From Clostridiaceae bacterium M8S5 (GTDB lineage: Bacteria > Bacillota > Clostridia > Tissierellales > MCWD3), in contig CP118523.1 of the NCBI GenBank assembly GCA_029227815.1, forward strand, positions 2,480,001 through 2,544,000: a DNA stretch of 64,000 bases, given 5' to 3'. The notes under the pieces are model-generated. The model had not been told where the DNA came from and made no database searches. It was given only the letters and a program-made list of their open reading frames with translations. Positions 8,028 to 17,630 of this stretch are shown in pieces. The stretch's first letter is position 1; the number at the start of each line of letters is the position of its first letter. The position numbers were made by a program, and so were the translations under genes.

Positions 8028-9311
8028 TCATTCCTCCTTGTCTCTGTTAGATACTATCATATATATAGAATCAAGCTGTATATTTTGGAACGATTTGACT
8101 ATACTTTCTTTATCAATTTTATTTATTGATGATATTATATCTCTAAGACTTCTGCTACTTTTACTTAGAGCCTGTGTGAAGAAAAATTCGGATATTGAAT
8201 ATGGATCATCATACATTGATTTAATAGATGTAATTATTGAGTTTTTGGCAATCTTAATATCATTATCCTCAAACTCACCATTTTTCACACTTTCTACTTG
8301 TTTATTACTTATATCTATCACTTTATCCATTTTGTCTGATTCCACACCAGCATCTATCATCATTATTGATTTAAATTTATATCCTCTAGAGTATGTATAA
8401 TACGCCAAACTCTCTTTTTCTCTAACATTTAAAAACAGCTTTGAATCTGTTCCTCCACCTAAGATATTATTTCCGACGATAAACGCATCATAAAGCTCAT
8501 CTTCATAAGGTACATTGACTCTGTAACCCATAGATAGCTTACCTTGGACAACATCCATTTTATCAGATATCTTTGTTACCTCTTTGATATCTTTACTAAT
8601 TTTTTCTCTAGGTAGTTCTACAGGTTCTTCAATTTCAAATTTAAATTCCTCGCGTATTTCATTTTCTACTTCTCTTTGACTAACATCTCCTATTACAAAT
8701 ATCTCTATTCTACTCGTCTTTAAGACTTTTTGATAGTGTTCATACAAGGATGTAGGTGTAATATCATCAAAGTCTTCTTCATATCCAAACTTGTATATAC
8801 TATATGGTTCATCACTACACATAGTCTCTAAACATTTTTCACTAGCATATGTTTTTTTATCATTTATCCTGTTACTAATTTTATTGGATAGTCTTTCTTT
8901 TTCTTGCTTGACATATTTACTCTTAAATCCATTGTCTTCAATGTACGGGTTGTTTATGATTTCATTTACCATCTTAAACATATCACTTAACATATCTTTA
9001 TTTTCAACATAATCAGGATTAACTCCCTCTATAGAAAACCTCATTATTTGCTTCTCACCCGCTTTTGATATACCTACTGCTAAAGATGCTCCATACATTT
9101 CTTCTAACTGTTTCTCAATGTCAATTAACGTATTAAATCTTTTAGTTCCTCTTTTAAGTACCAAAGGTAATAAAGCATTTGTAGTTACTTCTTCTCTATT
9201 CAGAGGCCTTATGAAATAGATGTTTATTAGATTTGATTTGAATTTATTAGTTTTTACAATATTAAGATTTACACCATTGCTTATTCTGATTCTTTCCATA
9301 TTGAGTGCCAA
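8028..9311 (-). CDS. M16-like protein without zinc motif (YmfF type)
   Basis: A 427-aa M16 homolog in which no HxxEH motif is visible, so it probably serves as the non-catalytic partner of the next gene, as in YmfF/YmfH pairs. It carries the typical NILGGG..SKLFLNVREKESLAYY motif of the second M16 half. The stop lies 2 nt before the next start, so translation is probably coupled. TTG at 9311 has GGAGG 7 nt upstream; the ATG 12 nt further in is an alternative. Confidence 0.8.
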   Translation of the reverse strand: MALNMERIRISNGVNLNIVKTNKFKSNLINIYFIRPLNREEVTTNALLPLVLKRGTKRFNTLIDIEKQLEEMYGASLAVGISKAGEKQIMRFSIEGVNPDYVENKDMLSDMFKMVNEIINNPYIEDNGFKSKYVKQEKERLSNKISNRINDKKTYASEKCLETMCSDEPYSIYKFGYEEDFDDITPTSLYEHYQKVLKTSRIEIFVIGDVSQREVENEIREEFKFEIEEPVELPREKISKDIKEVTKISDKMDVVQGKLSMGYRVNVPYEDELYDAFIVGNNILGGGTDSKLFLNVREKESLAYYTYSRGYKFKSIMMIDAGVESDKMDKVIDISNKQVESVKNGEFEDNDIKIAKNSIITSIKSMYDDPYSISEFFFTQALSKSSRSLRDIISSINKIDKESIVKSFQNIQLDSIYMIVSNRDKEE

Positions 9312-9449
9312 TATAAAACCTCCATTCATATTTGTTGTTATTTTATATTATAGCGTTTTTGGCAAATTTCAGCAAATTTCGACCTTTGATATTTGATGTT
9401 ATTAACTTATTATTTGCTAGATGGTATATTTTATCCATTCTTTTAAAAA

Positions 9450-9592
9450 AGAGAGTAAGTTTAAACTTACTCTCTTAGATTGATGACAAAGTCATCAAAC
9501 TAGCAGACTTTAGTAAAAGTTCAATTTTAACATTGGCGCAGAAATTGGGCTTTTGTCTACGGTTTTAGAGAGTAAGTTTTATACTTACTCCC
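9450..9592. repeat. Fold-back element flanked by duplicated terminator hairpins (copy B, internally deleted)
   Basis: GAGAGTAAGTTTAAACTTACTCTC near 9450-9475 recurs, slightly changed, at about 9567-9592. Between them is the same core start (TTAGATTGATGAC..GTCATCAA..AGCAGACTTTAGTAAAAG) and end (GCAGAAATTGGGCTTTTGTCTACGG) as in the other copies, but the centre is missing, leaving about 90 bp. It lies 3' of the lipoprotein gene, whose transcript would read the right hairpin first. Confidence 0.8.
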
Positions 9593-9606
9593 TTTTTTAT
9601 AACTAC

Positions 9607-10146
9607 CTATCTCATCCTATTTCTCATACTATTCATTATCTTATCTAAGTCTGTTCTTATAGTATTAGTAGTTTGATTGATTCTGTTTGATAAATTTCCT
9701 ATCTTGCTATACATTTCATCATCTGACGTTATAATAATATTCTTAACATTTGGGTTTGCTTTCTTTATTTCACTTTTAATCTTAGACTGTATATTACTGG
9801 GTATTGTTCCACTAGGTATACCTTTACAGTTTACACCAACAACCGCTTCATTCTTATTATTTACCAAGCATACAGCATTATTTACTTCTGGTAATCTTTG
9901 AACGTTATTTGCTATTTGCATTTCCATCGTATTTTCATTTAGCATTCTATTTCTCATGTAGTTGCCATAGTTTCCTGCTAAATTCGTACCAGATTTATAG
10001 CCTATATCACTTGTTTCATTGTTAGTGTTGTTTTCCTGTGTTGTGTTTGAATCTTTCTCTTCGTCCTTAGCTTTCTTTTCACAACCAACAGCTAATGTAA
10101 ACATCAGAACAAACACTAATAAAAGTAATGATATTCTCTTAAACAA
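9607..10146 (-). CDS. YhcN/YlaJ-like sporulation-type lipoprotein
   Basis: A 179-aa lipoprotein. The signal peptide ends in the lipobox LAVGC, followed by an Asn/Thr/Glu-rich linker. The rest (IANNVQRLPEVNNAVCLVNNKNEAVVGVNC and PNVKNIIITSD) resembles YhcN/YlaJ proteins of spore formers, some of which are found in spores. TTG at 10146 has GGAGGTG upstream; the longer in-frame ORF to 10182 would start before the Shine-Dalgarno. Confidence 0.75.
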   Translation of the reverse strand: MFKRISLLLLVFVLMFTLAVGCEKKAKDEEKDSNTTQENNTNNETSDIGYKSGTNLAGNYGNYMRNRMLNENTMEMQIANNVQRLPEVNNAVCLVNNKNEAVVGVNCKGIPSGTIPSNIQSKIKSEIKKANPNVKNIIITSDDEMYSKIGNLSNRINQTTNTIRTDLDKIMNSMRNRMR

Positions 10147-10368
10147 AGTTTCACCTCCTGAAATTTTTAAAATTTGTTTCAATATTATTTTTCCTCCAAA
10201 AACGATTTATATTGTACGTAATATTTGATATTAATTTTGTTATTTTATATTTTTTCCAAGTATTTTTATTTTTTCAAAGATATCGTTTTTAAAAAAATTT
10301 AAACAAGTCAATCATACCAAAATATCAATGATATTTTAAAAAACATGTACGTTATAGTTTAAAATCAT

Positions 10369-10396
10369 TTGAATTTTGCTTGATATATTGTATAAT
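10369..10396 (+). promoter_or_regulatory. Sigma-A-type promoter of the gene at 10426
   Basis: TTGAAT (10369-10374), 16-nt spacer, TATAAT (10391-10396), about 30 nt before the start codon. Confidence 0.5.
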
Positions 10397-10425
10397 ATAT
10401 AATGTACCGTAATATGGAGGTAAAA

Positions 10426-11055
10426 ATGACCAAAAAACATTATGTAATATCCATATTTACTATTGTCATAATAGCATTATTAAGCTTCTACTATGTATTA
10501 AACAATGACAAGGATGTAAAAGACAGAAAATTAGCAGGCTACATAGAAAATGACTTTAAAATTAAAAACATATTAATATTTGATACAAAATATGAACAAC
10601 TTATTGAAATACTTGGCCAACCTTTAAAAACAACAAACATTACAGATGAAACAATCATAAGCCATCATGGGTATTTTGTTATATTGCATTATGAAGGCAT
10701 GAATGTTACTATAGATGCTGGAGTAAATTTTGATTTAAAAAACGGTACAGTAACTGAAATAGATATAACAGACAAAAACATAACTACTTTTAGAGGTGTA
10801 ACTGTAAATGAAACTTTTAAAAAAATCAAACAAATTTATGGCATAAAAGAAAAGTATCCGCTTAACAGTGGAAAAGAAAAGCCTCTTGCAGACATGAAAA
10901 TACAGGGATTAAAAAGAGGCAATGAGCAAATTGATTTAGAGACTTATACAGACTATTGCTACTTTACATTTGATGATAAACCAATAGCAATGATTTTTTT
11001 ACTTGATAATGATGTAGTCAAAAAAATTGTAGTTAGAAATCTAACTGCAGATTAG
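10426..11055 (+). CDS. Membrane-anchored protein of unknown function
   Basis: A 209-aa protein that I do not recognise. A single N-terminal hydrophobic segment (YVISIFTIVIIALLSFYYVL) is followed by an exported domain. The pattern DTKYEQLIEILGQPLK, then TFRGVTVNETFKKIKQIYG, suggests two repeats of the kind found in BamE/SmpA-like or copper-amine-oxidase-like domains (threshold-like G-x-P after a helix); this is inference. ATG at 10426 has GGAGG 5 nt upstream. Monocistronic, between its promoter and a perfect terminator hairpin. Confidence 0.7.
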   Translation: MTKKHYVISIFTIVIIALLSFYYVLNNDKDVKDRKLAGYIENDFKIKNILIFDTKYEQLIEILGQPLKTTNITDETIISHHGYFVILHYEGMNVTIDAGVNFDLKNGTVTEIDITDKNITTFRGVTVNETFKKIKQIYGIKEKYPLNSGKEKPLADMKIQGLKRGNEQIDLETYTDYCYFTFDDKPIAMIFLLDNDVVKKIVVRNLTAD

Positions 11056-11100
11056 TTTGGTTACAATACATTATATATAAAGGCTATTTCACTCAAATAT

Positions 11101-11130
11101 AAAATAAGAGGTTTTAAAACCTCTTATTTT
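11101..11130. terminator. Perfect palindromic terminator
   Basis: AAAATAAGAGGTTTT followed directly by its exact complement, a 15-bp inverted repeat with A/T ends that could work in both directions. It ends the gene at 10426. Confidence 0.8.
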
Positions 11131-11165
11131 AATAGAAAAATACTAAGTATGTTAGGAGATATTAC

Positions 11166-11711
11166 ATGCATGATTTAACCATAAGAAGACCTAAAATAGA
11201 AGAAGCTAGAATAATAAATGATTTTTTTGAGGTCGTTATAAGAGATACATTTAAGAAAAACAACATAGATAACTTAGTAGATTTGATTGATATAGAAATA
11301 ATAGATAAACAAAATCAGCTCGATCAAGATTTTAGTAGCAATGGAAATGATAAATTTTTTCTGATTGTTACTTCTAATGATGGAATTGTCGGTTCTATTT
11401 GTTATGGCAATCCAAATGATTTAATTATTGAATGTACTAATGGTAAACTACAAGATATACCCGAAATAGGTACGGTATATGTACATCCTGATTATCAAAG
11501 CAAAGGTATCGGAAGTATGATGATTGATGCTATTTTAAAGGAGATGAAAAGTAAAGACATCAACAAATTCTGTATGGACAGTGGCTATAAAACCGCGCAA
11601 AAGGTGTGGTGTAAGAAATTTAAATACCCTGAATATTATCTTATAGATTACTGGGATGAAGGCAGTGATCACATGATATGGAATTTAAATGTAGATGATT
11701 ATATAAAATAA
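11166..11711 (+). CDS. GNAT family N-acetyltransferase
   Basis: A 181-aa acetyltransferase using acetyl-CoA. The core motif TVYVHPDYQSKGIGSMMIDAIL near residue 100 is the acetyl-CoA pyrophosphate loop (motif A). DSGYKTAQKVWCKKFKYPEYYL gives the C-terminal strand. Substrate unknown. ATG at 11166 has AGGAG upstream. Confidence 0.85.
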   Translation: MHDLTIRRPKIEEARIINDFFEVVIRDTFKKNNIDNLVDLIDIEIIDKQNQLDQDFSSNGNDKFFLIVTSNDGIVGSICYGNPNDLIIECTNGKLQDIPEIGTVYVHPDYQSKGIGSMMIDAILKEMKSKDINKFCMDSGYKTAQKVWCKKFKYPEYYLIDYWDEGSDHMIWNLNVDDYIK

Positions 11712-11907
11712 TATGCTCTTTGTGTGTTTGTTGGTTATTTATATTCTTTTTTTAGATTATCTCTGTGGGTTCCTGAGATTACTCATAATTTTATTGGTTC
11801 AGCTTTTTGAGGTGGTCTAGTTGATGTCTTTTTAAACTTTGATTTCTATATATACAAGATGTTCTTTCTTAACATTTCAACCAACAATGTCACTGGGAAA
11901 ATCAATA

Positions 11908-11938
11908 ATAGGGCTATTTATACACAAAACAGCCCTAT
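11908..11938. terminator. Imperfect hairpin, terminator-like
   Basis: ATAGGGCTaTTT pairs with AAAcAGCCCTAT. The 430-nt gap 11712-12145 holds this hairpin and the fold-back repeat at 12024-12095; nothing else seen. Confidence 0.5.
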
Positions 11939-12023
11939 ACTTAGGATACATATGTTTAATTGGGGGAATTATTATTAAACCTAAATTATTCATAGAAAAA
12001 TAATAACTATATTGCATCCTTCT

Positions 12024-12095
12024 AATTACAATATATCCATCACTTTTTCACCGTACCACTCAGTACGCTTTCAAAATCGCTGAAATACTGTAATT
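12024..12095. repeat. Fold-back intergenic repeat, short divergent copy
   Basis: AATTACAATAT at the left pairs imperfectly with ATACTGTAATT at the right, and CGTAC pairs with GTACG around the central ACTCA. The CGTAC/GTACG core echoes the repeats at 17507 and 17821. The AATAATTCAGGTTA tail at 12129-12143 lies between it and phoU. Confidence 0.5.
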
Positions 12096-12145
12096 TAGAA
12101 AACTACATCATATTTATCAATGTTCCATGAATAATTCAGGTTAAA

Positions 12146-12793
12146 TCAATATTTAACTCTTTTACCATTAATCATAAACACTGTTCTCTCACATATGTTA
12201 GTTACATGATCCCCTATTCTTTCTAAATATCTTCCAATAAAAAGTAACTGTGTGGATTGTTTAATCACACTACTATTAACACTAATCATATCTAATAATT
12301 CTATATATATACCTTTGTATAGTTTATCCATTTCGTCGTCTTTTAGAGCAGTATTTATAGCTAAGTCTATATCTTCATTGATATAGCTATTCAAACTATC
12401 ATTTAGCATACTTACAGCTAAACCACCCATTTTAGGAATATCAACCAATGGTTTTATAAACTCATCTTCTCCAATTTCTCTAATAACTTTGGCTATATTT
12501 ACTCCTAAATCTCCTATACGCTCAAGGTCTGTTATTATTTTTAGTGCTGTGCTAATATATCTCAAGTCTTTTGCTTTTGGTTGTTGAAGAGCTATAACGC
12601 TTAAACAATTCTTCTCTATTTCTAATTCCAGTTCATCTACTTCATTATCAAGCTTAACTATATAATTTATCACTCTTCCATCTTTATCAAGTAGTGCTGA
12701 CATTGTAAGAGTTATGATATCCTCAACCATATTTCCCATCTTCATAACTTTGTTTCTGATTTCTTCTATTTGATTATCAAAATATTCTCTCAT
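12146..12793 (-). CDS. phoU: Phosphate uptake regulator PhoU
   Basis: PhoU links PstSCAB transport state to the phosphate two-component system. 215 aa, all helical, with two three-helix bundles each carrying an E/D..D..D..E motif (VDELELEIEKNCLSV and KDDEMDKLYKGIY regions), as in the family. ATG at 12793 has GAGGTG 7 nt upstream; the longer in-frame ORF to 12826 would overlap pstB. Last gene of the pst operon. Confidence 0.95.
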   Translation of the reverse strand: MREYFDNQIEEIRNKVMKMGNMVEDIITLTMSALLDKDGRVINYIVKLDNEVDELELEIEKNCLSVIALQQPKAKDLRYISTALKIITDLERIGDLGVNIAKVIREIGEDEFIKPLVDIPKMGGLAVSMLNDSLNSYINEDIDLAINTALKDDEMDKLYKGIYIELLDMISVNSSVIKQSTQLLFIGRYLERIGDHVTNICERTVFMINGKRVKY

Positions 12794-12807
12794 TCTATAC
12801 ACCTCAC

Positions 12808-13560
12808 TTAACCAAATCTTCCACAAATGTAATCTTCGGTTCTTTTATCAGTAGGACATGCAAATAATTTTTTGGTTTCACCGTATTCTACTAATTTACC
12901 CATTAAGAAAAATGCTGTGTTATCAGAGATTCTACCAGCTTGTTGCATAGAATGTGTTACTATAACTATAGTATAATCTTTCTTTAACTCTTGCAGTAAA
13001 TCTTCTATTTTTGCAGTCGCTATTGGATCTAATGCTGATGTAGGTTCATCCATTAACAGCACTTCTGGTTCTACTGCTAGCGCTCTAGCAATACATAACC
13101 TTTGCTGTTGCCCTCCAGATAACCCTAGAGCATTTTTTTTAAGTCTATCTTTTACCTCATCCCACAAAGCAGCTGCTTCTAAGCTTCTTTTGACAATTTC
13201 ATTTAATTTATTTTTATTCTTAATACCATGAGCTTTAGGTCCATAAGCCACATTTTCAAAAATACTCATAGGAAAAGGATTCGGTTTTTGGAACACCATA
13301 CCAACTTTTTTTCTGAGTCTTGTTACATCTATGTCTTTATAAATATCAACATTATCAAGCATTACCTTGCCATTTATTTTCACACCTTCTATTAAATCGT
13401 TCATTCTATTTATAGTCTTCAAAAATGTAGATTTCCCACAGCCTGAAGGTCCTATCAAAGCAGTAACCTTTTTATCTGGAATATTAATATTTATATCTGT
13501 AAGCGCTTGAAATTGACCATAATATAAATCTAGTCCACTTATCAAAACTCTATCTCCCAT
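12808..13560 (-). CDS. pstB: Phosphate ABC transporter ATP-binding protein PstB
   Basis: The ATPase of the high-affinity phosphate importer. 250 aa with Walker [10 protein letters not shown] near residue 37, signature LSGGQQQR, Walker [13 protein letters not shown] and the switch His in VTHSMQQA. Family-specific [16 protein letters not shown] is present. It lies between pstA and phoU. Confidence 0.97.
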   Translation of the reverse strand: MGDRVLISGLDLYYGQFQALTDININIPDKKVTALIGPSGCGKSTFLKTINRMNDLIEGVKINGKVMLDNVDIYKDIDVTRLRKKVGMVFQKPNPFPMSIFENVAYGPKAHGIKNKNKLNEIVKRSLEAAALWDEVKDRLKKNALGLSGGQQQRLCIARALAVEPEVLLMDEPTSALDPIATAKIEDLLQELKKDYTIVIVTHSMQQAGRISDNTAFFLMGKLVEYGETKKLFACPTDKRTEDYICGRFG

Positions 13561-13563
13561 ATG

Positions 13564-14364
13564 CTATACCTCCATTTTTGATCTAGTTAATCTTCTAGCT
13601 ATCTTATTGGTAGACAAATTTATAAAAAGTATTATAATTATCAAAACAGTTGCCGTAGCGTAAGCTTTATCAAAAGATACCTCTTCCTTAGCTAATAAAT
13701 ACAAGTGAACAGATAATGTTCTACCTGAATCAAAAACACTACTTGGCAATCTGGCTACCGTTCCTGCAGTCAAGTATACAGCAGCTGTTTCTCCAACAAT
13801 TCTACCGATACTAAGGATAATAGCTGTCAAAATACCAGGTATTGCACTTGGTAAAACTACGTATAAAACTGTTCTTAGTTTACTAGCTCCAAGACCCAGA
13901 CTAGCTTCTCTGTATAAATCAGGTACGGATTTTAAAGCTTCCTCTGTCGTCCTAACTATTGTAGGTAAGACCATAATACTAAGCGTAACACTGCCTGCTA
14001 GTATCGACCAACCAAATTTCAGTATTACTACAAATAATATCATGCCAAATAATCCAAATATAATCGAGGGTATAGATGCTAGACATTCTGTCGTATATCT
14101 AATAAAATTAATAAACTTCCCTTTCTTAGAATACTCGACTAAATATATAGCTGAAAATATACCAATGGGCGCAGATATCAAAAGAGTAATACCTATAATA
14201 TAAATAGTAATTATTATCTGTGACGATATATCAGAAATATTAATCTTTGTTATACCATTTAGTACAACATAACCTATTATCCAAATAAGCACTCCAGTGG
14301 TTATAATAGCACTTGAGCAAATCAATATGTTCATAATATTGTCCTTAATACGTCTAGTCTTCAT
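13564..14364 (-). CDS. pstA: Phosphate ABC transporter permease PstA
   Basis: An inner-membrane permease of 266 aa with about six spans and the EAA loop TEEALKSVPDLYREASLGLGASKLRTV, followed by GRIVGETAAVYLTAG. It pairs with PstC to form the phosphate channel. Start ATG 14364; 15 nt after pstC. Confidence 0.95.
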   Translation of the reverse strand: MKTRRIKDNIMNILICSSAIITTGVLIWIIGYVVLNGITKINISDISSQIIITIYIIGITLLISAPIGIFSAIYLVEYSKKGKFINFIRYTTECLASIPSIIFGLFGMILFVVILKFGWSILAGSVTLSIMVLPTIVRTTEEALKSVPDLYREASLGLGASKLRTVLYVVLPSAIPGILTAIILSIGRIVGETAAVYLTAGTVARLPSSVFDSGRTLSVHLYLLAKEEVSFDKAYATATVLIIIILFINLSTNKIARRLTRSKMEV

Positions 14365-14379
14365 ACAAACACTCCTTGA

Positions 14380-15300
14380 TTACTTAAGTTTTTTACGTGT
14401 TATTAGATTTAATGATAAATTAAGAATCATTATAAATATTAATAAAATAACTCCTGTAGCAAACAACATTTCTTGGTGTAAACCATAAGCATAGCCCATC
14501 TCTATAGCTATATTTGCCGTTAACGTTCTGACTCTATCAGTTAACGTATGAGGTATAACCACAGTATTACCTGAAACTAATATAACAGCCATTGTTTCCC
14601 CTATTGCTCTACCAATACCCAAAACAACTGAGGTCAAAATACCTGAAGAAGCAGCAGGCAATAACACCTTAAAAATGGTTTGAATCTTAGAACTTCCTAA
14701 TGCTAAAGAACCTTCTCTGTACTCCTTTGGTAAAGATTTAATTGAATTACATGATATATTGATAATTGTGGGGAGTATCATGATCCCTAAAATTATTATA
14801 GTAGCAAGTAAACTATTGCCTACTCCTCCTATATATTTTTGTATAATAGGTACTATCACTAATAATCCAAAGAAACCATAGACAACAGACGGTATGCCAG
14901 CAAGTAGCTCCACAGCAGGCTTTACAATCCTTGCCACATTTCTTGGTGCTATCTCAGCTAAGAAAACAGCTGTTAAAACTCCTATAGGTACACTTATTAA
15001 GATTGCTCCAATTGTAGCATATAACGAAGCTACTACCATAGGCTTTATGCCATATATATCCGCCTCAGGTATCCACTGAGACCCTAGAAGGAAATCACTT
15101 ATTCCTACTTTCAATATAGCTGGCCCACCCTTTAATAATATAAATATCAATATACTGAAAACACTCAATACTGAAATACATGTGCTTATAAAAAATAATC
15201 CTTCAGATATTTTTTCTATTACTTTTTTATAGCTATTTGGCAGTAATTTTCTTTTATTGTACACATTTGTATTATTAATTTTTAAATCAGCTGTTTTCAT
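14380..15300 (-). CDS. pstC: Phosphate ABC transporter permease PstC
   Basis: A 306-aa permease with about six spans. EAA loop SIKSLPKEYREGSLALGSSKIQT and GIGRAIGETMAVILVSGN are typical of PstC. It follows pstS by 18 nt and precedes pstA. Confidence 0.95.
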   Translation of the reverse strand: MKTADLKINNTNVYNKRKLLPNSYKKVIEKISEGLFFISTCISVLSVFSILIFILLKGGPAILKVGISDFLLGSQWIPEADIYGIKPMVVASLYATIGAILISVPIGVLTAVFLAEIAPRNVARIVKPAVELLAGIPSVVYGFFGLLVIVPIIQKYIGGVGNSLLATIIILGIMILPTIINISCNSIKSLPKEYREGSLALGSSKIQTIFKVLLPAASSGILTSVVLGIGRAIGETMAVILVSGNTVVIPHTLTDRVRTLTANIAIEMGYAYGLHQEMLFATGVILLIFIMILNLSLNLITRKKLK

Positions 15301-15318
15301 ATCTATAATCCTCTCTTA

Positions 15319-16164
15319 CTATTTAACGGGTATTAATTTTTCACTAATGATTTTTTGCCCTGCATCACTTAAAACATAATCTATAAACTCTTTAGTAGTA
15401 TCGTTTATCTCTCCTTTAGTAACAAATAAAAATGGTCTAGCTAGTTTGTATTTACTATCCTTTATACTCTGTATACTTGCAACAATACCATCTAATTTCA
15501 AGCCTTTAACTGAATCATTTAAATAAGAAAGTGATATATATCCTATAGAGTTTTCTTTTTTACTTATATTGGCCATAACAGCGCCTGTGCTATCTGCTAT
15601 TAATGCATCTTTTACAACTGTACTGATTTTTTTACCATCGCTATTTTTTTTATAAAGCTTTATTATACTTTCAAAAGCACCTCTAGTACCCGAACCTGCT
15701 TCTCTACTAATTACTAGTATATCTTCGTCTTTACCTCCAATTTCTTTCCAATTCTTTATTTCGCCACTGAATATTTTTTGTGCAGTCTCCACATCTATAT
15801 CACTAACTTCGTTACTAGGATGCACCGTAATAACTATACCATCATATGCTATGATGTGCTGAGTCAATCCCCATTCTTTTTCTCCTGATTTAAGATTTCT
15901 TGAAGCCATACCAATATTTGCAATTCCATCATTTGCAGCTTTTACTCCATGAGTTGAACCTACACCTTGTACGTCTATTTTTACATTATTCTTTTGCTTA
16001 CTGAAAGCTTCTGCTAATTTAGTGGCAACTGGAGTAACTGATGTAGATCCTACAACATCAATGGACTTGCTTGCATCGCTACTAGCCACTTTTTCATTTG
16101 AACATCCTATGGCTGTAAATAAGATAGCTACTAATAAACTCATACCAATAATTAATTTTTTCAA
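15319..16164 (-). CDS. pstS: Phosphate-binding lipoprotein PstS
   Basis: The extracellular phosphate receptor of the Pst importer. 281 aa; the signal peptide ends at the lipobox TAIGC. Phosphate-binding loops are visible as GSTSVTPV, SREAGSGTRGAFE and DSTGAV. TTG at 16164 is chosen with AAAGGAG 8 nt upstream; a GTG at 16173 overlaps the Shine-Dalgarno. Expression probably depends on the Pho box at 16241-16279. Confidence 0.95.
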   Translation of the reverse strand: MKKLIIGMSLLVAILFTAIGCSNEKVASSDASKSIDVVGSTSVTPVATKLAEAFSKQKNNVKIDVQGVGSTHGVKAANDGIANIGMASRNLKSGEKEWGLTQHIIAYDGIVITVHPSNEVSDIDVETAQKIFSGEIKNWKEIGGKDEDILVISREAGSGTRGAFESIIKLYKKNSDGKKISTVVKDALIADSTGAVMANISKKENSIGYISLSYLNDSVKGLKLDGIVASIQSIKDSKYKLARPFLFVTKGEINDTTKEFIDYVLSDAGQKIISEKLIPVK

Positions 16165-16240
16165 ATATAACACTCCTTTATTATCCTTTTTAGTTACAGC
16201 TAAAGTATAACAAGTATTTCTGTTAATTTTGTTTTGTAAA

Positions 16241-16279
16241 GGTTAACTTTATGTTAAGTAATAGTTAATACCATGTTAA
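16241..16279 (-). promoter_or_regulatory. Pho box: four TTAAC direct repeats at 11-nt spacing
   Basis: On the minus strand TTAACA, TTAACT, TTAACA and TTAACC start at 16279, 16268, 16257 and 16246, exactly 11 nt apart. Bacillus PhoP binds TT(A/C/T)ACA-like repeats with this spacing. It lies 77 nt before pstS; a TATACT-like -10 follows toward the gene. Confidence 0.85.
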
Positions 16280-16307
16280 CATTCGCTCTATAAGAGTTTA
16301 TTTATAG

Positions 16308-16336
16308 TTGATATAATTACCACTATCATGTATAAT
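16308..16336 (+). promoter_or_regulatory. Sigma-A-type promoter of ychF
   Basis: TTGATA (16308-16313), 17-nt spacer, TATAAT (16331-16336). Confidence 0.65.
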
Positions 16337-16417
16337 TTACACTAGTGTGGTATAACCTTAGAATATTTATAGAAACTAAAAATCTAATGATTATAATGAA
16401 ATGAAAGGAAGATATAA

Positions 16418-17509
16418 ATGAAACTTGGTATAGTAGGACTGCCAAACGTTGGCAAAAGTACTCTATTCAATGCAATAACCTCTGCTGGTGCTGAATCAGC
16501 TAACTATCCATTTTGTACAATAGAGCCAAATGTAGGAGTAGTTTCAGTTCCAGATGAAAGATTGGATGTACTAGAAAAAATGTACAACACTCAAAAGAAA
16601 GTACCAACAGCAATAGAGTTTTTTGATATTGCAGGCTTGGTAAGAGGAGCTAGCAAAGGCGAAGGATTAGGAAATAAATTTCTGTCTCATATAAGAGAAG
16701 TTGAAGCTATAGTACATGTTGTTCGTTGCTTTGAAGATGAAAATATAACTCACGTAGAAGGAGATATTAATCCAATAAGAGATATTGAAATAATAGACCT
16801 AGAGCTTATACTTGCTGACCTAGATATGGTAACTAAAAGACTTTTTAGAGTAGAAAAGCAAGCCAAATCAGATAAATCACTAATAAAAGAAGTTAGCTAC
16901 CTAAAAAAAGCTCAAGAAGCACTTGAAAACAGTAATCCAGTTAGAAGTGTTGAATTTGAAAAAGAAGAATTAAAATACAATAAAATATACAATTTCTTAA
17001 CTAACAAGCCAGTATTATACGCAGCTAATATATCCGAAGATGATATAGTAAGCGAAAACGAGAATGAACACTTAAGAGCTTTAAAACAACATGCAGAAAA
17101 TGAAGGCTCAGAGGTTATAACTATATGCGGAAAAATAGAATCTGAAATTTCTGAGTTAGAACCAGAAGAAAAACAAATGTTCTTAGAGGAACTTGGTTTA
17201 AAAGAATCGGGACTTGATAAATTGATAAAAGCAAGTTACAAGCTACTAGGACTTATATCTTTCCTAACAGCAGGAGTAAAAGAAGTAAGAGCATGGACGA
17301 TAAAAAAAGGCTGGAAAGCACCACAAGCAGCAGGTAGAATCCACACAGATTTTGAAAAAGGGTTCATCAAAGCAGCTGTAATTGATTATGATGCATTAGT
17401 TGAATGTGGTTCTTTAGCAACTGCTAAGGAGAAAGGATTGCTTAGACTTGAGGGTAAGGAATATGTTATGAAGGATGGGGACGTAGTCGAATTCCGTTTC
17501 AACGTATGA
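16418..17509 (+). CDS. ychF: Redox-regulated ATPase YchF (Obg family)
   Basis: YchF (OLA1) is an Obg-like P-loop ATPase that binds ribosomes and is linked to stress responses. 363 aa. G1 GLPNVGKST at residues 6-14, G3 DIAGLVRGASKGEGLGNKFL, an NKPVLYAANISE segment in place of the usual NKxD (as in YchF, which prefers ATP), an A/coiled-coil insert and the C-terminal TGS domain ending MKDGDVVEFRFNV. Its TGA stop is the first three bases of the fold-back repeat at 17507. Confidence 0.97.
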   Translation: MKLGIVGLPNVGKSTLFNAITSAGAESANYPFCTIEPNVGVVSVPDERLDVLEKMYNTQKKVPTAIEFFDIAGLVRGASKGEGLGNKFLSHIREVEAIVHVVRCFEDENITHVEGDINPIRDIEIIDLELILADLDMVTKRLFRVEKQAKSDKSLIKEVSYLKKAQEALENSNPVRSVEFEKEELKYNKIYNFLTNKPVLYAANISEDDIVSENENEHLRALKQHAENEGSEVITICGKIESEISELEPEEKQMFLEELGLKESGLDKLIKASYKLLGLISFLTAGVKEVRAWTIKKGWKAPQAAGRIHTDFEKGFIKAAVIDYDALVECGSLATAKEKGLLRLEGKEYVMKDGDVVEFRFNV

Positions 17510-17630
17510 TAAGTCCTAGAATGGTAAATTACTGCGTTGTTGAAAATATCCCGACTAATCACGTACGGTTGTACGCTCATATCCGTGATATTTTCGCCGC
17601 CTTGTACTTTACTCATTCTAGAACTTATCA
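17507..17630. repeat. Fold-back intergenic repeat overlapping the ychF stop codon
   Basis: TGATAAGT at the left pairs with ACTTATCA at the right, CTAGAATG with CATTCTAG, and inside GAAAATATC with GATATTTTC around a CGTACGGTTGTACG core. It carries ACTGCGTTGTT and GCCTTGTACTTTACTCATT, the family signature. The left end starts with the ychF TGA, so the element or its terminator role is fused to the gene end. Confidence 0.8.

Noticed and set aside
6736-9311. M16 pair as processing protease for the peptide genes at 4651-5590
   Set aside because: ymfH/ymfF-like pairs are housekeeping genes in many Firmicutes; lgt and a repeat lie between them and the peptides.
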